Source of the DNA: Rhodospirillaceae bacterium
GTDB taxonomy: Bacteria; Pseudomonadota; Alphaproteobacteria; UBA8366
DNA: 29,268 bases
NCBI GenBank assembly: GCA_002722095.1
Contig: PBKG01000002.1
Span: 309,551-338,818, forward strand
Direction of reading: 5' to 3'
The translations under genes and the position numbers were made by a program. Within the stretch, counting starts at the first letter, position 1. Every line of letters starts with the position of its first letter. Shown in pieces: positions 23,270 to 29,268 of the stretch. Below the pieces are notes generated by a model. That model was given only the letters and a program-made list of their open reading frames with translations, was not told where the DNA came from and ran no database searches.

Positions 23270-25530
23270 GCGGCGAGGGTAATCGGCTCCAGTTCGCCAC
23301 TGTCTTCCTTAACTGTCCCTATAACGGCAGTGCGGGTGTAACCGGCGGCGACCAACTTTTCGACACAAACCTCCACCTGTGCAGACGGGACCGTAGCCAA
23401 CAGACCACCGGATGTTTGCGGGTCGAAAATCAATGGATAGCGAGGATTTTTTGACGCTGATTCCACGTTGCGGATGGCTCGGCGCAGGCGCACGTTCTGT
23501 GGCTGTAGCGAACTGAAGATACCGTCCTGAACGAGCTCGAGCGCACCGTCCAAAAGCGGAATCGCTTCGATATCAAGATGGACGTCGACACCGGAAGGCT
23601 TCGTCATTTCGACCAAATGGCCGAGCAGACCGAAACCGGTGACGTCGGTGCAGGCGTTGGCTCCGTGGGCGTAAAGAATGTCCGCGCCTTGTTTGTTGGA
23701 TTGGAGCATGCCGGCCAGGGCCGCGTCGATCCAGGGCCCATGTGCTTTGTGGCGCATGTCGGCGGCGAACAGTGTGCCGGTGCCGATCGGTTTGGTGAGA
23801 ATGATCTTGTCGCCGGGCTTCATGCCGCCCTTGCGAAGAATGCGTTCCTTGTCGACAAGCCCGTTGATCGCGAAGCCGAGCGACATTTCCGAGCCTTCGC
23901 TGGTATGCCCGCCGACCAGCGCGGTGCCGGTCTCATTCAACACTTTCATCGCGCCCGCCATCAACTGGGAAAGATCGTCTTCCACTTTGCTTTCGAGCCC
24001 GAACGGCAGCGTCACGATGGAAAGCGCTGTTTGGGGTTCGCCACCCATGGCGAAAATATCGCCCATAGCGTGGTTGGCAGCGATTTGGCCGAAAACATAA
24101 GGGTCGTCGATAAAGGCGCGGAATGCATCCACCGTATGCACCATTACCTTGCCGTCGGGCACTTGAACGACAGCGGCGTCGTCCGGTTCGTGAAGCCCGA
24201 TCAATACATCTCCACGATCAACCGGCTCCAGTTGTTGCAAGGCGCGTTCGAGTACCGTTGCACCGACCTTGGCGCCACAACCGCCGCAGCGCATTGCAAT
24301 GGCCGAGATCTCCTTGATCACGTCTTGGTTGGCGAGGCCCTTGGCGATTTCAGGCTCTTCGTCGTCATCCATATCGGGGAGGTCGCTGAACTTCCGCATG
24401 AAGCGCCGATCGATCCAGTCCTTCCAATGCCAAATCAGCTTTCCTTCGGCCGCCCAGTTGGATCGCGAGGCGACGGCGTATTTGTCCCCGGTGGAAATCA
24501 GGCTCAGGAATTGCTGTTGCGGTTCGAAGGGTTTCAGCGTGCGGCCAGTGAGGGCGCGACGGAGATTTCGTTCCAGGGGCGGTCCCTGGCGAACCGCGAA
24601 TACGCCAGATTTCGGGCGTGGATGGTTGATCATATCGGCCACATCGCCCGCCGCAAAAATCCCGGGATGAGACACCGACTCCAACGTATCGTTGACCTTG
24701 ACGAAGCCGCTTTCGGCGACTTCCAAACCGCTTTCCTTCAACCAGTTCTGCGCGCTCGCCATCGTCACCCAAAGAATCTCGTCGAGTTCGAATGTCTCCC
24801 CATTGGCGCAATCGAGACGGCCCGGCCCGACCTGATTGACTTCGTGATGGAGATGGATGGTGACGTTCCGTTCCGCCAGTACCCGGCGGTATTTTTCGCG
24901 CACCTTTCGATTGTGAGTGAGCAGGATGTCGTTGTCGGTAAAAAGATGAAATTCCGGTTCGCTTGTGTCGGCGCCGGTTTCGGCGAGCAATTGTTTCAGC
25001 CGGAATTGAATTGCGAGGGTGATTTCCACACCGCCGGCTCCGCCGCCCACGATGCCGATTTTCGCCTTGCCCTTCGCGGTGAGAATGCGTTCGCGCATTT
25101 GATCCCAATGAGCGACGAAACCGTCGATCGGCTTTACCGGCACCACATTGCCGGCAGCGCCTTTGACAATGCTTGTGTTCGGGGCCGAGCCGATATTGAT
25201 CGACAAGAGGTCGTATTTTACTGGCGGACGGCCCTTACAGATGACGAGCTTTTCGTCCGGATCGATGCGGGTCACTTCATTGAGATAGAAACGTGCGTTG
25301 GCAAAACGCGCCAGCGGCCCGAGATCGATATGCGCTTCGTCGAAGGTGTAATGCCCGGCGATAAAGCCCGGCAACATTCCGGAATAAGGCGCTTGTAGGT
25401 CGCGGCAAATCAAGGTCAGCCGCACACCGGGCAACGGTTTCATGCCGAATTTTTTCAGTACGGTGACGTGAGAATGTCCACCGCCGACAAGAACGAGATC
25501 TTTCAAAATGGGCGTGTCGGAACTTTCCAT
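23266..25530 (-). CDS. selD: Selenide, water dikinase (SelD/SenC) fused to an N-terminal FAD/NAD(P)H oxidoreductase
   Basis: This 754-residue fusion begins with an NADH-dehydrogenase-like flavoprotein (about 5-385): a Val-Gly-Gly-Gly-His-Ser-His FAD motif, a second Val-Gly-Gly-Gly-Ala-Gly-Gly motif (about 160-170) for NAD(P), and Ala-Ala-Gly-Asp-Val-Ala near residue 300. After an acidic linker, the SelD domain (about 405-754) has the catalytic C418-x-x-K421 in Gly-Cys-Gly-Ala-Lys. It also has the Asp-Asp-Ala-Ala-Val, Gly-Asp-Ile-Phe-Ala-Met-Gly-Gly, Gly-Gly-His-Thr and Asp-Pro-Gln-Thr-Ser-Gly-Gly-Leu motifs. It makes selenophosphate from selenide and ATP. The catalytic residue is Cys, not selenocysteine. 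The start is 2 bases after the permease stop, so it shares the transporter operon. The flavoprotein half may keep selenium reduced (inference). Confidence 0.9.
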   Translation of the reverse strand: MESSDTPILKDLVLVGGGHSHVTVLKKFGMKPLPGVRLTLICRDLQAPYSGMLPGFIAGHYTFDEAHIDLGPLARFANARFYLNEVTRIDPDEKLVICKGRPPVKYDLLSINIGSAPNTSIVKGAAGNVVPVKPIDGFVAHWDQMRERILTAKGKAKIGIVGGGAGGVEITLAIQFRLKQLLAETGADTSEPEFHLFTDNDILLTHNRKVREKYRRVLAERNVTIHLHHEVNQVGPGRLDCANGETFELDEILWVTMASAQNWLKESGLEVAESGFVKVNDTLESVSHPGIFAAGDVADMINHPRPKSGVFAVRQGPPLERNLRRALTGRTLKPFEPQQQFLSLISTGDKYAVASRSNWAAEGKLIWHWKDWIDRRFMRKFSDLPDMDDDEEPEIAKGLANQDVIKEISAIAMRCGGCGAKVGATVLERALQQLEPVDRGDVLIGLHEPDDAAVVQVPDGKVMVHTVDAFRAFIDDPYVFGQIAANHAMGDIFAMGGEPQTALSIVTLPFGLESKVEDDLSQLMAGAMKVLNETGTALVGGHTSEGSEMSLGFAINGLVDKERILRKGGMKPGDKIILTKPIGTGTLFAADMRHKAHGPWIDAALAGMLQSNKQGADILYAHGANACTDVTGFGLLGHLVEMTKPSGVDVHLDIEAIPLLDGALELVQDGIFSSLQPQNVRLRRAIRNVESASKNPRYPLIFDPQTSGGLLATVPSAQVEVCVEKLVAAGYTRTAVIGTVKEDSGELEPITLAA

Positions 25531-25532
25531 AC

Positions 25533-27053
25533 CTATTGCGCATCCAATGAGGTTTGCAGCCGCAATTTTTTGCGAATGTGGCGTGATATCGCATCGAGGC
25601 CGATATTCAACAGCGCGGTAATAACTATCAAAACCATGGCGCGGTCAAACCGTATGTCTGCGAAGGCCGAGTCCACATAGAATCCAAGCGTCTGGACTCC
25701 GAGGATACCGAGAATAGCGGTTTCGCGAAAAATCACTTCCCAACGATAAAATAGGAAGGCCAGGAACTGGCGATAGACCCGCGGTAGGGCTTCGAAAAGG
25801 TAAAGGTTGAACCCTTTCGAGCTGTCTGGCCGAAGCTGCAGCTGTTCGCTAAATCGACCAATCAGATGGCCAATGATACCCGCATTGTGGAAAGAGAGCG
25901 CGACGATGGCCGGGAACATGGAGGGGCCCCAGAGCTGAAGCAAAATAAAGGCGAGAACATATTCCGGTGTCGAACGTACGACGACGAGAAATACATGGCC
26001 GACGGTGCGGCCGAACGGGCGGAAGAAAAGCGGCGAGATCAGTGGGAAAAACATCAGCGTCAGGATGCCCGTCGCGGCGAGCGCGATCATGGTCAACACC
26101 ACCGTGTTGAAGATGCCGGGCAGGGCTTGGTTCACGAAAAGCGTTTGGAACCAGTGCCAGGTCTCGACCAGGACCGGGAGCGATACGGCGTCGGCAATGC
26201 GGATCGGTGTCGGCATAATATCGTGCACGAAAAAGCGCCATGCGTTCGACCAGCTCATAGGGCCGCTTTCCGGCAACACCAAAAAGGCCGCGATCAAAAA
26301 GATCGGTATAATTTCGCGGCGCATCCATTTTCGCACCGTTGAAATGACGATGAAGAAGACAATCAGCAGTGCGGATAGATCCGAATAGAGCCCTTCCTTG
26401 TAAGCGGTCTCGAGATAAAAGCCCAAGGTCGGCAATCCGATAAAGCCGAGCACGGCGCTCGAGCGGAGTCCGCATTCAAGCCGATAGAGCGAATAGGTTT
26501 TGAAGTGGGCCCAAACGCCGGGCAATTTGGCGTAGAAAAACATCGAGATGACCGAGGTGCCGCCGGGCACCGATTGCATTGGCGCCGGATCGGCTTCCTC
26601 AAGAATTTCCGCGTAGACCTTGGCGCAGATACCTGTGTAGGGGATGGCGATGGCGAGCACGCCGGTGAGCGCGGTCAAGCCGAACACCTGCAGGAAAATC
26701 AGCGCCCAAAAGAGTTCGTGTACGGCACGGATAAACGCGCAGCCGACACGAACGATGCGATAGTGAAAAACGACCGCCAGCAAGAAGCCGGCAAGGTTGG
26801 CGAGAGCGACGCCGAGAACGGCGAACGCGATGGTCATTAAGAGGGCCTCGCCGATTTGTTGCCACTTGGTGAAGTCGGGGGTGATCAAGCCCAGTCCCAA
26901 ACGCTTCATCTCGGGCCAGGGATCCTGCGTCGTGATCTCGATATCGGCAAAGACCAGACAGCCGAGCGCGATCAGCAAAAACCATAGGCTCGCGCGAACC
27001 AGTGGTGATTCAGGAACCCATGACGGGCGCGTATCAACCGTTGTAGAGCTCAT
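25533..27053 (-). CDS. PhnE-like ABC permease, tandem fusion of two permease units (putative selenium oxyanion importer)
   Basis: The protein has 506 residues, about twice a usual PhnE (roughly 260-280). It holds two permease halves (about 50-250 and 290-495) that visibly repeat each other. Each half has an Arg-x-x-x-Glu segment followed by a Leu-Gln-Val/Leu strand, and each ends with a Gly-x-x-Thr-Leu-Gly-Phe-Tyr segment before a further helix. Many hydrophobic helices are present and there is no ATPase motif. One protein could therefore make the whole membrane channel without a second subunit. The ATG lies inside the end of the ATPase gene (20-base overlap). The selD start follows its stop after 2 bases, which ties this transporter to selenium metabolism. 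Confidence 0.84.
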   Translation of the reverse strand: MSSTTVDTRPSWVPESPLVRASLWFLLIALGCLVFADIEITTQDPWPEMKRLGLGLITPDFTKWQQIGEALLMTIAFAVLGVALANLAGFLLAVVFHYRIVRVGCAFIRAVHELFWALIFLQVFGLTALTGVLAIAIPYTGICAKVYAEILEEADPAPMQSVPGGTSVISMFFYAKLPGVWAHFKTYSLYRLECGLRSSAVLGFIGLPTLGFYLETAYKEGLYSDLSALLIVFFIVISTVRKWMRREIIPIFLIAAFLVLPESGPMSWSNAWRFFVHDIMPTPIRIADAVSLPVLVETWHWFQTLFVNQALPGIFNTVVLTMIALAATGILTLMFFPLISPLFFRPFGRTVGHVFLVVVRSTPEYVLAFILLQLWGPSMFPAIVALSFHNAGIIGHLIGRFSEQLQLRPDSSKGFNLYLFEALPRVYRQFLAFLFYRWEVIFRETAILGILGVQTLGFYVDSAFADIRFDRAMVLIVITALLNIGLDAISRHIRKKLRLQTSLDAQ

Positions 27054-27690
27054 CGAGATCCGAAGGGTTCATGCCGTCCGAGCTACAATCTAGGACGATC
27101 CCTCCGCCGGAGATGCCGACGATCCGGCTACAAAACTGCAGGGCCAGTTGAACGTCATGCATTGCGAGGATGACGGTCTTATGGCTTTCGGTAATGGCTT
27201 TCATCACCCTGCGTGCTTGATGCTCATCGACGGCCGAGACAGGCTCGTCGCCAAGGAAAGTGTCGCATCCTTGGTACAGCGCGCGGGCGATTCCGGTGCG
27301 TTGCTGTTGGCCGCCGGACAGTTCGCCGACCGGCGTTGAAAATTTTTCCTGAAGTCCGACTTTTTCGAGGGTCGCCGTGACGGCCGTCCGTTCTTTCGAG
27401 AACGGGCGTACCAGATTGGCGAGATTGTACCAGGTCGGGTTATTGTGGAGCCGACCCATGAAGACATTGTGAAAGACCGACAGGGTGTGCACCAAACCCA
27501 AATCCTGAGGCACCAGTGCACATTCACTGTCTTTGCGGTCGTAGAGCAGTTTCAGCAAAGTGGATTTGCCGGCACCGCTGCGACCGACGAGAGCTATTTT
27601 TTCACCGGCTTCGACGCTGAGCGAAACGCCGTCTAGAACCCGCTCACCATTATAGGAAGCGTGCGCTTCGCTCAGGTCGAAAAGTGCCAT
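27034..27690 (-). CDS. PhnC-like ABC transporter ATP-binding protein (putative selenium oxyanion importer)
   Basis: This 218-residue ATPase has a Walker A loop Gly-Arg-Ser-Gly-Ala-Gly-Lys-Ser-Thr (about 36-44), a Q-loop in Pro-Gln-Asp, the ABC signature Leu-Ser-Gly-Gly-Gln, a Walker B ending in Gly-Asp-Glu-Pro, and a switch His in Met-His-Asp. It is shorter than typical PhnC (about 250-280), mainly around the segment between Walker A and the Q-loop. It lies 7 bases after the binding-protein gene and overlaps the permease gene by 20 bases. It energises uptake; substrate specificity is set by the binding protein. Confidence 0.85.
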   Translation of the reverse strand: MALFDLSEAHASYNGERVLDGVSLSVEAGEKIALVGRSGAGKSTLLKLLYDRKDSECALVPQDLGLVHTLSVFHNVFMGRLHNNPTWYNLANLVRPFSKERTAVTATLEKVGLQEKFSTPVGELSGGQQQRTGIARALYQGCDTFLGDEPVSAVDEHQARRVMKAITESHKTVILAMHDVQLALQFCSRIVGISGGGIVLDCSSDGMNPSDLDELYNG

Positions 27691-27697
27691 CGGTCGA

Positions 27698-28552
27698 TCA
27701 GTCGATAAGGCCGATCTTCCTACCGGTATCGAGGATCGGTTTGTAATCCTTGTTGGTGGCCTTAATGAAGCTCTTGCGCGGGAAGGATTTGAGCAGATCC
27801 GGATCCTTCATATCGAGTAAGGCCTTCTGGACTTTGTCCTTGAAGCCCTTACCGAAATTCTTTTCCACATCGCCTCGGATCGACCAGTTGTAGTCGGGAT
27901 AACCCGGCGTCTTCCAGATGATCGTCACTTTTTTCGGGTCAAGCTTGCCGGCCTTGAGTTCCTTTTTATAGACCTTGAAATTAACCGCACCGACCTCGTA
28001 AGCGCCGCTATTCACCAATGCGACGGTTCGCGAATGGCTGCCGCTGAAACCCACGCGCTTGAAGACCTTGTCAGGCGTTTTGCCGAAAGCTTTGCGGATA
28101 TGATATTCCGGCATCAGCCGGCCCGACGTGGACCCTTTGGAGCCGAAAGTGAACGTCTTGCCGGCGATACCCTTTGGGAAATCCTTGCTCGGCTTCAGAC
28201 CGCTCGACTTATGAGCGATGAAATAGGTTTCGAAGAACGGGTCTTCGTAACCCTGAGCGATTGCCGTGGAGCCTTTTACTAGCTGCCGCGCGCGGACGCC
28301 GGAAAGCCCACCGAACCAAGCCAGCTGGACCTGATTGTTACGAAAGGCAGTCACCGCTGCCGCGTAGGACTTAACCGGGATGTACTTTGTTTTGACACCA
28401 AGCTGCTTACCCAAATAAACGGCAATCTTATTGAACCGTTCTTTGAGCGCGCTTTCGTCTTGATCCGGAATGGCGGTGAAGACGAACTCGGCGGCTTGCG
28501 CCGGAGCAGAAACGCCGACTGCCACTATCGCGGCGATAAGAAGCTTTTTCAT
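27698..28552 (-). CDS. PhnD-like ABC transporter substrate-binding protein, putative selenate/selenium oxyanion type
   Basis: This 284-residue periplasmic protein has a clean signal peptide (Met-Lys-Lys, hydrophobic core, Ala-Pro-Ala-Gln-Ala-Ala near residue 20). The mature protein is PhnD-like: a Thr-Ala-Ile-Pro-Asp-Gln-Asp start, Gln-Leu-Ala-Trp-Phe-Gly-Gly substrate loop (about 75-82), and Gly-Ser-Lys-Gly-Ser-Thr-Ser-Gly-Arg oxyanion loop. I recall an NCBI family named putative selenate ABC transporter substrate-binding protein, defined partly by neighbourhood to SelD, and this gene fits that setting. Phosphonate or phosphite binding cannot be excluded from sequence alone. GAGG precedes ATG 28552. 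It is first in an operon with the ATPase, fused permease and selD. Confidence 0.83.
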   Translation of the reverse strand: MKKLLIAAIVAVGVSAPAQAAEFVFTAIPDQDESALKERFNKIAVYLGKQLGVKTKYIPVKSYAAAVTAFRNNQVQLAWFGGLSGVRARQLVKGSTAIAQGYEDPFFETYFIAHKSSGLKPSKDFPKGIAGKTFTFGSKGSTSGRLMPEYHIRKAFGKTPDKVFKRVGFSGSHSRTVALVNSGAYEVGAVNFKVYKKELKAGKLDPKKVTIIWKTPGYPDYNWSIRGDVEKNFGKGFKDKVQKALLDMKDPDLLKSFPRKSFIKATNKDYKPILDTGRKIGLID

Positions 28553-28582
28553 GAGATCCTCGCTGAACTTCAGTTTGATTAT

Positions 28583-28602
28583 CCGCGCATGAGTAAGCGC
28601 GG
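28583..28602 (-). promoter_or_regulatory. Hairpin in the upstream region of the transporter-selD operon
   Basis: A perfect 6-bp inverted repeat (CCGCGC and GCGCGG, 8-base AT-rich loop) lies about 30 bases before the binding-protein ATG. It abuts GATAAT (minus strand, 28583-28578), a possible -10 box with no clear -35. It may be an operator for selenium- or sulfur-responsive control, or a leader structure. No T-run follows. Confidence 0.35.
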
Positions 28603-28764
28603 TTGATAGCGATACTAGCGCGCGAGTTGGGACACTTCCAGTACCCGCAACGAGAATAGGTCCGATGGTTTCGAACCTCCGTTTCGTTGCGCAGCACCTG
28701 ACGATAAACGGTCTTTAGACGCAAAGTGAGCCGAAACCGAAGCTGAAATCCTAGAAATGGAAAG

Positions 28765-28840
28765 TGGTGCCGCCGCGAGGATTTGAACCCCGGACCTGCT
28801 GATTACAAATCAGCTGCTCTACCAACTGAGCTACGACGGC
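28765..28840 (-). tRNA. tRNA-Thr (anticodon UGU)
   Basis: The minus strand gives a complete 76-base cloverleaf with encoded CCA (28767-28765). The acceptor stem GCCGTCG pairs with CGGCGGC with one G-U pair. The D-arm contains AGCTCAGTTGGTAGAGC. The anticodon stem GCTGA/TCAGC holds the loop TTTGTAA, giving anticodon TGT (Thr). The T-arm contains GGTTCAAATCC. It lies 80 bases downstream of the threonine synthase stop on the same strand. Confidence 0.96.
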
Positions 28841-28863
28841 AATCTGGGTCTTCAATGCGCTCT

Positions 28864-28892
28864 TATATAGTCGCTTCCGTGCCGCTTCGCCA
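28864..28892 (-). promoter_or_regulatory. Putative promoter of the tRNA-Thr gene
   Basis: On the minus strand, TATATA (28869-28864) lies about 24 bases upstream of the tRNA 5' end. A weak -35 candidate TGGCGA (28892-28887) has a 17-base spacer. The region is otherwise non-coding. Confidence 0.35.
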
Positions 28893-28920
28893 CGCGCGAA
28901 TTATTTCTCGTTCCGAAAAG

Positions 28921-29268
28921 CTACAAGGTGCCGAAATCGATCTTGCCGTGTCGGTCTAGCGTGCGTTCCATCGGCGGCAATTCCGATTTGAGACCGTTGC
29001 CGCAATTGAAGATGACAGCTTGATCGGATTCGGAGATGCGACCCTGGTCGAGCGCTTGTTTGTAGGCGGCGAGGCAAGCTGCGCCCTCGGGGCCTAGGTG
29101 AAATCCTTCGATGTGGGCGGTTTCGGCGCGGGTCGCGGCGACGTCTTCGTCGGAGACCATGACACCGAAGCCGTTTGAATCCCGCATGACCTGCAAACAT
29201 AGAAAATCGCCAAGGGGCTTCGGTACTCGCACGCCATGCAAGTTGGTGGTGACCGGCTCCCACGGCTC
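28921..29268 (-). CDS. thrC: Threonine synthase-like PLP enzyme, C-terminal part (cut by the window edge)
   Basis: The frame is open from the window edge to TAG 28921-28923, giving the last 115 residues. The visible part contains Glu-Pro-x-x-Pro-Val-Thr-Thr-Asn, Val-Pro-Lys-Pro-Leu-Gly-Asp-Phe-Leu, Gly-Pro-Glu-Gly-Ala-Ala and Phe-Asn-Cys-Gly-Asn-Gly-Leu-Lys. This is the C-terminal pattern of the fold-type II PLP enzymes annotated as threonine synthase, which convert O-phosphohomoserine to threonine. The catalytic lysine lies outside the window, so a related PLP lyase cannot be excluded. Confidence 0.78.
   Translation of the reverse strand, partial: EPWEPVTTNLHGVRVPKPLGDFLCLQVMRDSNGFGVMVSDEDVAATRAETAHIEGFHLGPEGAACLAAYKQALDQGRISESDQAVIFNCGNGLKSELPPMERTLDRHGKIDFGTL

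Noticed and set aside
23578..25398. Long plus-strand open frame (606 codons) opposite selD
   Set aside because: It lies wholly antisense to the well-supported SelD fusion, its translation has no recognisable domain, and it reads as a codon-bias shadow.
23266..25530. Selenocysteine codon in SelD or elsewhere
   Set aside because: SelD uses Cys418 at the catalytic position, and no in-frame UGA interrupting a recognisable gene was seen in the window.
28765..28840. tRNA-Thr as integration site for a selenium island
   Set aside because: No integrase, no repeated tRNA 3' end seen elsewhere in the window, and no clear compositional change along the locus.

Overview
The window looks like chromosomal DNA of an alphaproteobacterium, probably Rhodospirillales-like. 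The evidence is moderately GC-rich coding sequence, a CtrA-like motif upstream of motA, an HcnABC/opine-oxidase-type three-subunit flavoenzyme, a GckA-type glycerate 2-kinase, and SelD fused to a flavoprotein. Lineage is inferred from gene content only; no rRNA is present. The window is densely coding and has no gene-free stretch over 300 bases. I found no IS element, phage gene, integrase or CRISPR array.

Left part, plus strand. A three-gene flavin/iron-sulfur amine dehydrogenase operon (64-2853) is followed by a regulatory gap, then motA-motB (3051-4538). After a perfect TGTGA-N6-TCACA palindrome comes an operon of a metallo-beta-lactamase-fold hydrolase, a GAF/HD-GYP protein and an enolase-superfamily enzyme (4693-8386). 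A secreted dihaem cytochrome c (minus) is divergent from glycerate 2-kinase (plus).

Middle part. A thiamine-diphosphate enzyme is followed by a sulfur-handling group (TusA, quinone oxidoreductase, rhodanese), all on the minus strand. A divergent crotonase follows. Next is a compact minus-strand operon (19667 down to 15017): response regulator with diguanylate cyclase, mandelate-racemase-type enzyme, PhnD-like periplasmic binding protein, sensor histidine kinase. This looks like a ligand-sensing c-di-GMP pathway with a metabolic enzyme embedded in it. An acyl-CoA dehydrogenase with no canonical catalytic glutamate lies between it and senA.

Right part, the highlight. senA (selenoneine synthase-like, EgtB fold) and senB (selenosugar synthase-like glycosyltransferase) diverge with only 12 bases between start codons. 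senB meets selD tail to tail with overlapping stop codons. selD is a 754-residue fusion of an FAD/NAD(P)H oxidoreductase and selenophosphate synthetase. It is the last gene of a tight operon with a PhnDCE-type ABC importer: binding protein, ATPase, tandem-fused permease. Together these form a self-contained route: import of a selenium oxyanion, activation to selenophosphate, selenosugar formation, and C-Se bond formation on hercynine. The hercynine-making methyltransferase EgtD is not in the window. A tRNA-Thr(UGU) and the C-terminal end of threonine synthase close the window.

Assignments rest on reading translations and motifs by eye. No database search was run.
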